Part shown: positions 8,455 through 16,776 of the stretch, piece after piece
Layout of the letters: each line of letters starts with the position of its first letter
Position numbering within the stretch: position 1 is the first letter of the stretch
DNA from: Lachnospiraceae bacterium
Lineage (GTDB): Bacteria; Bacillota; Clostridia; Lachnospirales; Lachnospiraceae
Assembly: GCA_015056915.1 (NCBI GenBank)
Contig: SVFK01000009.1
Coordinates: forward strand, 48,932 to 112,931
Reading direction: 5' to 3'
Length of the DNA stretch: 64,000 bases
Notes under the pieces: generated by a model
What the model was told of the DNA's origin: nothing
Database searches by the model: none
The model's input: only the letters and a program-made list of their open reading frames with translations
Translations under genes and position numbers: made by a program

Positions 8455-9252
8455 ATGAAATTTAGTATTATTGTGGTTTGTTTGAACTCCGGAGAAAAAC
8501 TGAATCAGACGTTGGATAGTATTTTGGCGCAGACTTATCAGGACTACGAAATCGTAGTAAAGGATGGCGGAAGTAAGGACGGTTCCATAGAGCAGATCCG
8601 GCAGGACGAAAGAATACAGCTCTATGTGGAGAAGGACGCAGGAATCTATGATGCCATGAATCAGGCGGTAGCCTATGCCGGAGGGGATTTTATTCTCTTT
8701 TTGAACTGTGGAGATGTCTTCTACAATTCCAAGGTACTGGAAGAGGTAGCAGGTTATGTCGGACAAATTACAAATGCCCGGCACAATAATCTGGTGCTTT
8801 ACGGTGATACCTACAGCGAAAAGAACGATGTTGTGATTGCCGCGGCACCTCAAATAACCGGTTTTACCTGTTACCGCAATATTCCCTGTCATCAGTCCTG
8901 CTTTTATGCTACGGCTCTGTGTAAGAAAAAGCCCTATGATGCGCAGTATCGGATACGGGCGGATTATGATCATTTTCTGTGGTGCTATTATAGAGCCCAA
9001 GCGACAATGCTTCATACGGGGTTAATCATTTCCTCCTATGAGGGAGGCGGCTTTTCTGAAAGTAAGGAGAATCAGAAGCGGGATAGAGAGGAGCATCGCA
9101 GCATAACGGAACAGTATATGAGCAGGCGCGAATTGCTTCAATATCGTATGACAATGCTGATAACCTTAGCGCCTCTTCGCAAAATGGTGGCGGAAAGCAA
9201 GGTGTTTTCGGGCGCCTATCATTGGCTAAAGAAATGCCTGTACCGTAAGTAA
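8455..9252 (+). CDS. Family 2 glycosyltransferase
   Basis: A 265-residue GT-A fold transferase. Motifs: KFSIIVVCLNSGEKL at the N-terminus, DSILAQTYQDYEIVVKDGGS, and DAGIYDAMNQ followed by ILFLNCGD, where the GD takes the place of the usual DxD metal site, as is common in colanic-acid-type GT2 enzymes. It probably adds a sugar to a lipid-linked cell-surface glycan at the inner membrane face. I chose the ATG at 8455 after GGAAGAAAG; the frame is open upstream to 8353, but that part overlaps the preceding gene. It heads a three-gene group with an acyltransferase and a large membrane protein. Confidence 0.88.
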   Translation: MKFSIIVVCLNSGEKLNQTLDSILAQTYQDYEIVVKDGGSKDGSIEQIRQDERIQLYVEKDAGIYDAMNQAVAYAGGDFILFLNCGDVFYNSKVLEEVAGYVGQITNARHNNLVLYGDTYSEKNDVVIAAAPQITGFTCYRNIPCHQSCFYATALCKKKPYDAQYRIRADYDHFLWCYYRAQATMLHTGLIISSYEGGGFSESKENQKRDREEHRSITEQYMSRRELLQYRMTMLITLAPLRKMVAESKVFSGAYHWLKKCLYRK

Positions 9253-9328
9253 TGCAGAAGAGATAGATGCTCCGGGAGCAATAAATTATCAAGGAAACAT
9301 ATGTGTTGTGTGGAGGATATCATAGGAA

Positions 9329-10474
9329 ATGGATACTAAAGTAAAGAATTCCAAGCCGCGTATGACGAATCTGGAGATATTACGATGTCTGGCTATGATG
9401 ATGGTGGTGGTGCTGCATTATCTGGATAAGGGTAAGCTTTTGCCGGAATTGACCGGTGCGGAAATGGGTGGAATCGGAATCGCTGCATGGCTGTTAGAGG
9501 CATTTTGTATTGTAGCGGTTAATGTATATATGTTGATTAGCGGGTACTTTCTATATACCTCCTCCTTTAAATTGAGTCGCCTTCTGCAGCTGTTTTTACA
9601 GGTGTGGACTTATTCGGTAGTGATAGGACTGCTTGCTGCATTTACAGGGATTCTTCCTGCGGCAGAGGTGGATACCCATTATTTTCTGACATTGCTGTTC
9701 CCCATATCTATGGGACATTATTGGTTTATGACGGCTTATGTGTTTCTATACCTGTTACTGCCTTTAATCGGCGCGGGTGTGCGCAAAATGAGCAAGGAAC
9801 AGATGCAGCTTACACTGGCACTTTTGCTGATTGTCTTTTGTCTGATGAAGACAGTGCTGCCGGTTCGTCTGGAAATGGATAGTCGTGGAATGGATTGTCT
9901 GTGGTATGTGTGTGTATTTGTGGCGGCTGCTTATATCAGGCGTTTTGGTGTGCGTTTTCTGGAAAGTAAGGCGAAAGCATTTGGCTTGTATCTCATAGGA
10001 TGTCTTGGGATTGTTGCGGAATGCTTTGTGCTGAGACAGATTTATTTGCGCACCGGAAGTCTGGACCGTATTTTAAGTATCAGTTTGGAATACAACCATT
10101 TGCTCACCTTCTTGGCAGCGGTGGGATTATTTAGCTTTTTCTTACGGTTAAAGTTATCCGGAAGACTGTCCGGTCTGCTTGCAAGGCTTGCACCATACAC
10201 ACTGGGTGTATATCTGCTTCATGAAAATCAGGGTGTGCGCTATGCATGGGAGAATTGGCTGGGAGCGGATCAGATCAGCTCTATCGGTGGTCTGCTTCTG
10301 GGAACAATTCTGGCGGCAGTGAGCGTGTTTATCTGTGGAATCATAGTAGAATGGCTTAGAAGCCTGTTGATGCGAGGCATCCATTTTGTGCTTTGTAAGT
10401 GGAGCATCTATCGGAGAATGGTAGAGAAAATAGATGCGGTAGATGGGCTGTTTAGAATCAGTGAGAAGGAATAA
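9329..10474 (+). CDS. Acyltransferase 3 (OafA/YrhL-type) membrane protein
   Basis: A 381-residue protein with about ten hydrophobic segments and the acyltransferase-3 N-terminal signature: NLEILRCLAMMMVVVLHY, with the conserved arginine and membrane histidine. These enzymes transfer acetyl or other short acyl groups to sugars of exported glycans. Its place between a glycosyltransferase and a GT-C-like membrane protein suggests modification of the same surface polymer. The acyl donor and target cannot be read from the sequence. Confidence 0.85.
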   Translation: MDTKVKNSKPRMTNLEILRCLAMMMVVVLHYLDKGKLLPELTGAEMGGIGIAAWLLEAFCIVAVNVYMLISGYFLYTSSFKLSRLLQLFLQVWTYSVVIGLLAAFTGILPAAEVDTHYFLTLLFPISMGHYWFMTAYVFLYLLLPLIGAGVRKMSKEQMQLTLALLLIVFCLMKTVLPVRLEMDSRGMDCLWYVCVFVAAAYIRRFGVRFLESKAKAFGLYLIGCLGIVAECFVLRQIYLRTGSLDRILSISLEYNHLLTFLAAVGLFSFFLRLKLSGRLSGLLARLAPYTLGVYLLHENQGVRYAWENWLGADQISSIGGLLLGTILAAVSVFICGIIVEWLRSLLMRGIHFVLCKWSIYRRMVEKIDAVDGLFRISEKE

Positions 10475-10534
10475 CCTTTTCCGGGATTACGGGAACACAG
10501 GGATATTAGTAACAATAGAAATGAGGACTTTGAC

Positions 10535-12463
10535 TTGAATCAAACTGCCACAACCAAGAAAAGTTTCATAAAAGAGTATGCCTTGGAAAGTATTTTTGTG
10601 CTGATTTTATTACTGTATCCTCTTCGCCATATCCATTGGGGATTGGATTTGTGGGATACGGGCTACAGCTATGCCAATTTTGAATATATGGGTCTGGAGC
10701 ATATGGACTCCATGTGGCTTTTTTCAACCTATCTGGCCAACGGAGTCGGTCGTTTTCTCACAATGCTGCCCGGCGGTGGCACGCTGTTGGGAATGAATCT
10801 GTATACAGGCTTGTTTGTCAGTGGGCTTGCGCTAACGGGGTACTTTTTCGGCACAAGAAAGCTTGAGATGCCCAAATGGATTGTATTTGTCGGAGAATTT
10901 GCGGCAATCAGTCTCTGCTGGTGTCCTACTGCGAAATTATATGATTATCTGACCTATGTGTTATTTTTAATAGGTGTTATTTTCCTTTATCAGGGACTTG
11001 TCAGAGACAAAGGAAGCTTTCTTTTTGCGGCAGGAATTTGCCTTGGTGCCAATGTGCTTGTGCGCTTTTCCAATCTTCCGGAGGCTGCTATGATTGTGGC
11101 GGTGTGGGCATATGCGTTTATTTGTGCCGGAGAGACTAATAGGTCCGGTTCCGGTAAAGCAGGCGGCAGAGCCTGGCTGACAGCCCTTCGCCATACACTG
11201 TGGTGCATGGGCGGTTATCTGAGTGCTCTGGTGGTGTTGCTTGGCTATATTCATATCCGTTATGGACTGGATGCCTATGTTGCAGGGATTGGGCGCCTGT
11301 TTGCTATGACAGACACTGCTACGGATTATAAAGCCACATCCATGATTATGGGTATTGTGGGAACTTATGTGGAAAATCTGTACTGGATGCTTCGTATTTT
11401 TGTGATTATCGGAATCGGTATGGTAGTGTGTGCAGTGTCTGCTTATCTGATAAAGCATTGTAAGCTATTTATCGGGCATGCAGGACTGTGTTCAATTTTG
11501 AAGTGGGGAAGCAGGATAGTATGTGTGGGGCTGGCTGTGGCTATGCTGTATTGGCTCTGCATTATGAGAGGCTTTTGCTCTTTTTACTATTACAGCTATG
11601 ATCCTATTCGGCGACCGGGCATTTTGTTTATGATGCTTGCTATGCTGATTGCGATAATCCGTATTTTCCATCCGAGAGCACCTAAGGAAGAAAAATTAAT
11701 CAGTGGTATCATACTGTTGGTAGTGCTGTTGACATCTGTGGGAAGCAATAACGAAGTCTATCCCAGCATGAATAATTTATTTCTGGCAGCGCCTTATACA
11801 TTGTGGCAGTGCTGGCGATTTGTAACTGCAGCCAAGGAGTGGGAATGGCGTAAGCTCATTATCAGTCCATTGGCGGCAAAATGTATTCTGACGGCTTTTA
11901 TAGGGCTGTTCCTGTTTCAGGTTATCCTGTTTGGTGCACATTTTACATTTGTAGAGGCAACCGGAGCCCGGAATGTAACGGCTACGGTAGATAACAATGA
12001 GATGTTGAAGGGTATTAAGATGAGCCCGGAACGTGCTCAGTGGATGAGTGAAATCACAAGTTACGTGAAGGAAAATAATCTTCAGGGGCGTGAAGTCATT
12101 CTCTACGGTTATATTCCTTCCCTGTCCTATTATTTACAGATGCCGCCGGCATTTAATTCCTGGAGTGATTTGGCATCTTACAGTCTGGAACAGATGAAGC
12201 TGGCTATGAGTGAGGTGGTGTCCGATATGAATGCAGGTGGACAAAGACCGGTTATTATTCTGGAAAAGAGTTACTGTGGGTATTTGCAGTTACAGGAGGA
12301 ACCTCTGCCGGGAGTACAGTTGACCGATGCTGAAATAGCAGAATTGGAGAAGGACCCGAAATGGAGATTAGTACTGGAAAAGGGTCAGCTGCTTGGGGAG
12401 TTTATTCAAGAGCAGGAATACCGTCAAACCTTCGTCAATGATAAATTTGTAATTTGGGAATAA
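10535..12463 (+). CDS. Large polytopic membrane protein, probable GT-C-like surface glycan protein
   Basis: 642 residues with about ten to twelve membrane segments in the first ~470 residues and a ~150-residue C-terminal domain outside the membrane. The first loop has WGLDLWDTGYSYANFEYM, where acidic residues lie as in GT-C mannosyl/arabinosyl transferases that use polyprenyl-phosphate sugars. I do not recognise a specific family. The start is a TTG at 10535 after GAGG; no ATG in frame is better placed. It is the last gene of the surface-glycan group and faces asnA, with a palindromic element in between. Confidence 0.7.
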   Translation: MNQTATTKKSFIKEYALESIFVLILLLYPLRHIHWGLDLWDTGYSYANFEYMGLEHMDSMWLFSTYLANGVGRFLTMLPGGGTLLGMNLYTGLFVSGLALTGYFFGTRKLEMPKWIVFVGEFAAISLCWCPTAKLYDYLTYVLFLIGVIFLYQGLVRDKGSFLFAAGICLGANVLVRFSNLPEAAMIVAVWAYAFICAGETNRSGSGKAGGRAWLTALRHTLWCMGGYLSALVVLLGYIHIRYGLDAYVAGIGRLFAMTDTATDYKATSMIMGIVGTYVENLYWMLRIFVIIGIGMVVCAVSAYLIKHCKLFIGHAGLCSILKWGSRIVCVGLAVAMLYWLCIMRGFCSFYYYSYDPIRRPGILFMMLAMLIAIIRIFHPRAPKEEKLISGIILLVVLLTSVGSNNEVYPSMNNLFLAAPYTLWQCWRFVTAAKEWEWRKLIISPLAAKCILTAFIGLFLFQVILFGAHFTFVEATGARNVTATVDNNEMLKGIKMSPERAQWMSEITSYVKENNLQGREVILYGYIPSLSYYLQMPPAFNSWSDLASYSLEQMKLAMSEVVSDMNAGGQRPVIILEKSYCGYLQLQEEPLPGVQLTDAEIAELEKDPKWRLVLEKGQLLGEFIQEQEYRQTFVNDKFVIWE

Positions 12464-12502
12464 AGATTGGGGGATTAGGGTGTCAAAAATACACTGAGGA
12501 CA

Positions 12503-12899
12503 GCGGCCACCGGGGAAAAATGCGTTGTGACAAATGTGGTGTTTCTTCAACGGAACACACTCCTACCGCAGATTGGTTCGTCCCGAGAGCATGGGGAAAT
12601 GTTGTCCGGAACAAAATGTGAGAATTTCTTATGTGCGTAACTTTGGAATAAGGTTCGTGTTTTTATGGTCTTGAACAAAAATAGAGGCATGTGCGCGGTG
12701 GGCGGAAAGCGAGATTTTTTACTCGACTTTCCGCCCACCGCGCACATGCCTCTATTTTTGTCCCAGCTCATAAAAAGCACGAACAATCGAAAATTCCAAA
12801 GTTAGCACATTTAGAAATTCCATCATTTTGTTCCCAACATTTCCCCATGCTCTCGGGACGGACAAATCGCGGGGAGCGTGTTCAGATGAAAAGATACGA
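12503..12899. repeat. Large palindromic element, copy 1 (truncated)
   Basis: An imperfect inverted repeat of about 400 bp occupies the gap between two convergent genes. The centre, 12675-12761, is a near-perfect 35 + 4 bp stem with one bulged A and an 8-base AT loop. The outer arms (about 12552-12674 and 12762-12890) pair imperfectly. The same arms recur at 33309-33861. Compared with that copy, the left arm lacks about 45 bases between two GTGTTT-type repeats and the outer right arm stops at the end of asnA. Small reading frames in it (minus strand 12547-12786, plus strand 12691-13044) look like by-products of the palindrome. It may also serve as a bidirectional terminator here. Confidence 0.85.
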
Positions 12900-12904
12900 A
12901 ATTT

Positions 12905-13915
12905 TTACAGCAACTGTAGCTGATTGTTTGCTGCCTTCTGCATTACGTCTTCCGGCCATAAGGAGCATTGTACTTCTCCGATATGAGCCTTTCTTAAGAA
13001 GAACATACAGATTCTGGACTGTCCGATACCGCCACCGATGGTAAAAGGAACCTCACCATTGATTACTGCCTTGTGGAAGGGTAAATCTGCTCTTTCAGGG
13101 CAGCCTGCCTTGTCAAGCTGAGAGAGCAGTGCATCCTTGTCAACACGGATTCCCATACTGGAAAGCTCCAGTGCAATATCAAGCACGGGATAATATACAA
13201 CAATATCGGCATTTAATGCCCAATCATCATAGTCCGGTGCACGCCCGTCATGGGGCTCACCGCTTTCTAATACATCTCCAATCTGCATAATGCAGACAGC
13301 ACCCTTTGCCTTCGCTATGTAATATTCTCTTTCCTTGGGGGTATAATCGGGAAACATTTCCTCAAGCTCTCTGGTGGTTACAAAGAAAATGTCGTGAGGA
13401 AGAATTTCTTCAATATAATCAAAGTGGATAGCCATATATTTCTCTGTTTTGCGCAGTACCTTATAGACTGTGCGGACAGTATCCTTTAAAGTATCCAGAG
13501 TACGCTCTTCTTTTGAAATAATCTTTTCCCAGTCCCACTGATCCACATAGATGGAGTGAATATTATCCACATCTTCATCGCGGCGGATAGCACTCATGTC
13601 TGTGTAAAGACCTTCACCCACGGAAAAACCGTACTTTTGCAGAGCAAAACGTTTCCATTTTGCAAGAGAATGAACGATTTCTGCTTCTCTGCTTTCTTGA
13701 TATTTGATGTCAAAGGTAACGGGACGCTCTACGCCATTCAGATTGTCATTTAAACCTGATTCAGGAGCAACAAAAAGAGGTGCGGACACACGCAACAGGT
13801 GCAGTCTTTCTGCCAGAAGAGACTGGAAGAAATCCTTTACGGTCTTGATAGCAATCTGTGTTTCATAAAGATTCAATTCGGATTTGTAATTCTGAGGTAT
13901 CACGAAGTTTGACAT
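12905..13915 (-). CDS. asnA: Aspartate-ammonia ligase (asparagine synthetase A)
   Basis: AsnA makes asparagine from aspartate, ATP and ammonia in the cytoplasm and has a class II aminoacyl-tRNA-synthetase-like fold. The 336-residue protein is full length and carries family segments throughout: QIAIKTVKDFF near the N-terminus, RVSAPLFVAPESGLNDNLNG, DMSAIRRDE, YVDQWDWE and the C-terminal TIGGGIGQSRICMF, where the class II arginine lies. It stands alone and its stop codon is five bases from the palindromic element. The likely control is asparagine availability, but I see no clear T-box before it. Confidence 0.96.
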   Translation of the reverse strand: MSNFVIPQNYKSELNLYETQIAIKTVKDFFQSLLAERLHLLRVSAPLFVAPESGLNDNLNGVERPVTFDIKYQESREAEIVHSLAKWKRFALQKYGFSVGEGLYTDMSAIRRDEDVDNIHSIYVDQWDWEKIISKEERTLDTLKDTVRTVYKVLRKTEKYMAIHFDYIEEILPHDIFFVTTRELEEMFPDYTPKEREYYIAKAKGAVCIMQIGDVLESGEPHDGRAPDYDDWALNADIVVYYPVLDIALELSSMGIRVDKDALLSQLDKAGCPERADLPFHKAVINGEVPFTIGGGIGQSRICMFFLRKAHIGEVQCSLWPEDVMQKAANNQLQLL

Positions 13916-14057
13916 ATACTCATCCCTACTTTCTTTTTTAAACTTTTTTATACTATACTATTTAACTGCGTTTTGGTATTTTTTGCAATAGTTTTTTTGC
14001 AAATCGGAGGAAAGTATTTTAGCAAAAGAAAAAGAAATCAATATTTATTGAAAAATG

Positions 14058-14106
14058 TTGCACATACCGAACATATGTGCTATTTTATATATAGGAACAA
14101 ATGTTT
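14058..14106 (+). promoter_or_regulatory. Promoter with two LexA-type operators
   Basis: TTGCAC (14058-14063) and TATTTT (14081-14086) with a 17-base spacer form a plausible promoter. CGAACATATGTGCT (14068-14081) fills the spacer and differs by only the last bases from the Bacillus LexA box CGAACATATGTTCG. A second box, GGAACAAATGTTTG (14094-14107), lies just downstream of the -10. This arrangement is what an SOS-repressed promoter should look like. LexA binding is inferred from sequence only. Confidence 0.7.
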
Positions 14107-14123
14107 GGTATCGGAGTTGGAGT

Positions 14124-15476
14124 ATGGAATATCTTACAACAGGGCAGGAAATGTCCCTTATGGATAAATTAGGCATCCTGACAGATGCTGCAAAATATGA
14201 CGTGGCATGTACCTCCAGCGGTGTGGATCGTAAGGGAAATGGTCAGACCATGGGTAATTGTGCGGCAGGTGGCATCTGTCATAGCTTTAGCAGTGACGGA
14301 AGATGCATTTCTTTATTGAAAATTTTATTTACCAACGAGTGTATTTATGACTGCAAGTATTGCGTGAATCGATGCTCCAATGATGTACCCAGAGCTACCT
14401 TTACACCGGAAGAGGTCTGCACACTGACTATGGAATTTTATCGCAGGAATTATATCGAGGGGCTTTTTTTAAGCTCCGGTATTATTCAGAGTCCTACTTT
14501 TACAATGGAGCTGATTTATAGGACCATATGGCTTCTTCGCAATAAATACCGTTTTAACGGTTATATTCATGTGAAAGCGATTCCCGGCGCAGATGCAGAA
14601 TTGATTCAACAGACCGGTTTTTTGGTGGATAGGATGAGTGTGAATCTGGAGCTGCCCACAGCAGAGGGACTGCGCGTGCTGGCACCTAACAAGCACCGCA
14701 AAAATATTTTGACGCCAATGCGCCAAATCCAGAATGGGATACAGTCCAATCAAAGTGATATTGTGCTGTATCGCAACGCACCACGTTTTGTGGCAGGAGG
14801 ACAGGCGACTCAGATGATTATCGGTGCCACACCGGAGAGTGATTACCAGATTATAAACGTAGCAGAGAGCCTCTACCGCAAATTTGATTTGAAGCGTGTA
14901 TTTTACTCTGCATTTGTAAGGGTAAATGAGGACAAGGCATTGCCGGCCTTGCCCGGAGGACCGCCCCTGTTGCGGGAGCATCGATTGTATCAGGCAGATT
15001 GGCTGCTGCGCTTTTATGGATTCCGGGCAGAAGAGCTATTAGATGAAAAGCGACCATTCTTCAATGTAATGCTGGACCCTAAGGAGGATTGGGCAGTCAG
15101 ACATTTGGAGGAATTTCCCATAGAGATTAATCGTGCACCCTATGAGAAGCTTCTCAGGATTCCCGGTGTGGGAGTGAAAAGTGCCGGAAGGATTGTAGCG
15201 GTCAGACGTAGCGGTAATCTTACTTTTGCAGATTTGAAAAAAATCGGTGTAGTGTTGAAGCGTGCACTTTATTTTATTACCTGTAACGGCAGAATGATGT
15301 ATTCTACGAAAATTGAGGAGGACTATATTGTGCGGAATCTGACAAGTGAAAAGGAACGCATTATGTTTGGAAGTGACGGAATGACATACAAGCAGATGTC
15401 CCTTTTTGATGACAGTAGCTTCCAATGTGCCATTACGCCAACGGAACAGCTTCTTACAGCAGTGGGGCAACTGTAA
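14124..15476 (+). CDS. Putative DNA modification/repair radical SAM protein
   Basis: A ~450-residue radical SAM enzyme: the cluster motif CIYDCKYC (CxxxCxxC) lies near residue 75, and the C-terminal third has a helix-hairpin-helix DNA-binding motif, RIPGVGVKSAGRIVAV. This matches the family annotated as putative DNA modification/repair radical SAM (linked to uracil-DNA-glycosylase-like genes). Its partner protein follows directly. I start at 14124 behind GGAG; the open frame from 14055 would run across the LexA boxes. The reaction is not established; repair or processing of a DNA lesion is inferred from HhH, context and the SOS-like promoter. Confidence 0.88.
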   Translation: MEYLTTGQEMSLMDKLGILTDAAKYDVACTSSGVDRKGNGQTMGNCAAGGICHSFSSDGRCISLLKILFTNECIYDCKYCVNRCSNDVPRATFTPEEVCTLTMEFYRRNYIEGLFLSSGIIQSPTFTMELIYRTIWLLRNKYRFNGYIHVKAIPGADAELIQQTGFLVDRMSVNLELPTAEGLRVLAPNKHRKNILTPMRQIQNGIQSNQSDIVLYRNAPRFVAGGQATQMIIGATPESDYQIINVAESLYRKFDLKRVFYSAFVRVNEDKALPALPGGPPLLREHRLYQADWLLRFYGFRAEELLDEKRPFFNVMLDPKEDWAVRHLEEFPIEINRAPYEKLLRIPGVGVKSAGRIVAVRRSGNLTFADLKKIGVVLKRALYFITCNGRMMYSTKIEEDYIVRNLTSEKERIMFGSDGMTYKQMSLFDDSSFQCAITPTEQLLTAVGQL

Positions 15477-15507
15477 GATATTTAGAAATAAGAAGAGGTA
15501 TCAGCCA

Positions 15508-16269
15508 ATGAATGTTTATCAATGTGAGGATTCCTTGGAAGGAATTTTTACTGCAATCTACAATATCTATGAGGACAAAAGCAGACCGGAGGATACGCGC
15601 ATAGATTTAACCGGCGAGCTATTGTTGTTTGCCAGATATGTGTCGGTAGCTACAGACAAAGGTAAGGCATTGAAGGTAATGAACACCTTGAGGAGAAGGT
15701 TCGGGGAAGAGGATTATATGAAAATATGTTTTGCGTTGGCCTCAACCGATGAAGACAAGGCACAGGTGATTTATAAGACTGTTGCTGCAGGGCTTGCTGT
15801 AAACTGTGGCATAGGGCACTTGTGTGATAATCTTGCTGACGATTCTGTGCATAAGCTGTTTAGCCTATTCAGAAATGCCAACAATGAGTTTTTACATTTA
15901 AGAGGATTTGTAAGATTTCAGGAGTTGGACAACGGAGTCCTATATTCCAGAATAACACCTAAAAATAATGTTCTTACATTTTTGATGCCTCATTTTGCAG
16001 ACAGATTCCCTATGGAGAATTTTTTGTTATATGATGCTGGAAGGAATTTGTTTGGGATTCATCCGGCAGGGGAAGAGTGGTATCTTATGCAGGATGAACA
16101 CTACTTTATGAATGAGAAGAAGCTGCGTATGTCGGAAAGGGAGTCGACATATCAGGAACTTTTTCGCTATTTTTGTCATAGAATAGCTATCAAAGAGCGA
16201 AGGAACACAGAGTTGCAGAGAAATATGCTTCCACTGCGCTTTCGGGAAGATATGGTGGAATTTAGGTGA
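15508..16269 (+). CDS. DUF4130-type probable DNA metabolism protein
   Basis: A 253-residue protein whose N-terminus (MNVYQCEDSLEGIFTAIYNI) and C-terminal LFGIHPAGEEWYLM match the DUF4130 family that is almost always coded next to the radical SAM repair protein, as here (31 bases apart, same strand). In some species this domain is fused to a uracil-DNA-glycosylase-like domain; there is no such domain here. I chose the ATG at 15508 after AGAGGT; the frame is open earlier but inside the upstream gene. Function beyond a role with its partner is unknown. Confidence 0.85.
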   Translation: MNVYQCEDSLEGIFTAIYNIYEDKSRPEDTRIDLTGELLLFARYVSVATDKGKALKVMNTLRRRFGEEDYMKICFALASTDEDKAQVIYKTVAAGLAVNCGIGHLCDNLADDSVHKLFSLFRNANNEFLHLRGFVRFQELDNGVLYSRITPKNNVLTFLMPHFADRFPMENFLLYDAGRNLFGIHPAGEEWYLMQDEHYFMNEKKLRMSERESTYQELFRYFCHRIAIKERRNTELQRNMLPLRFREDMVEFR

Positions 16270-16423
16270 TTTTGTAGAAAATTGTAAAATGGGGACAATT
16301 TGCGACAGTGAAAATGACTTTACTTTTGGAAATGTTTGTCTATAATAAAATTAACTTGTAATAGTGTAATGTAAGGAAGTGTAATAGGAAACAATATGGT
16401 TGGTGTAAAAGAAAGGGGTATTT

Positions 16424-16648
16424 ATGGTAAAGACGATTCGATTAAAGCCTGATGATGTGCGACATTTTGTAGAGACTGCTAACCGCTGCGACTTTGAAGT
16501 GGACATTCGCTATAACAGATATGTGGTGGATGCCAAATCATTTCTTGGTGTATTCGGACTGGATTTCGGGAAAGCGTTGACTGTGTCCTACGATGGATAT
16601 AACAGCGAGTTTGAAGAAATGCTACGACAATATACTGTTGCATGCTAA
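16424..16648 (+). CDS. HPr-like protein without the catalytic histidine
   Basis: A 74-residue protein with the HPr fold pattern: a segment like the Ser46 region (DAKSFLGVFGLDFGKAL) followed by a beta strand and C-terminal helix. The PTS phosphoryl-accepting histidine motif of true HPr (GxHxRP near residue 15) is absent; the equivalent region reads RHFVETANRCDFE. It could therefore be a regulatory HPr paralogue (Crh-like, carrying only the serine site) and not a phosphocarrier. It stands alone between a -10-like upstream AT-rich region and a strong terminator, with a good GGGG site before the ATG. Confidence 0.75.
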   Translation: MVKTIRLKPDDVRHFVETANRCDFEVDIRYNRYVVDAKSFLGVFGLDFGKALTVSYDGYNSEFEEMLRQYTVAC

Positions 16649-16703
16649 TTAGTGGACATAAAGTGCAGTTTGCTAATGCACCATATCACGCGAAAGTAAT
16701 TTG

Positions 16704-16746
16704 ACTCCCTATGTTAGATAGAGTACTATCTTCATAGGGAGTTTTG
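16704..16746 (+). terminator. Rho-independent terminator after the HPr-like gene
   Basis: ACTCCCTATG pairs with CATAGGGAGT and an inner AGATAG pairs with CTATCT around a four-base loop. The stem is followed by TTTTGATTT. Confidence 0.85.
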
Positions 16747-16776
16747 ATTTAATAGGAATGGAAAGGAAGATAGAAA

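Noticed and set aside
12547..12786. Minus-strand reading frame with MSWDKN and KSSKKSRFP inside palindrome copy 1
   Set aside because: The equivalent frame in copy 2 (33417-33680) differs exactly where the stem covaries, has no ribosome binding site, and is a by-product of the palindrome.
12691..13044. Plus-strand frame across the palindrome and the end of asnA
   Set aside because: It crosses the well-supported asnA gene on the opposite strand and has no recognisable protein content.
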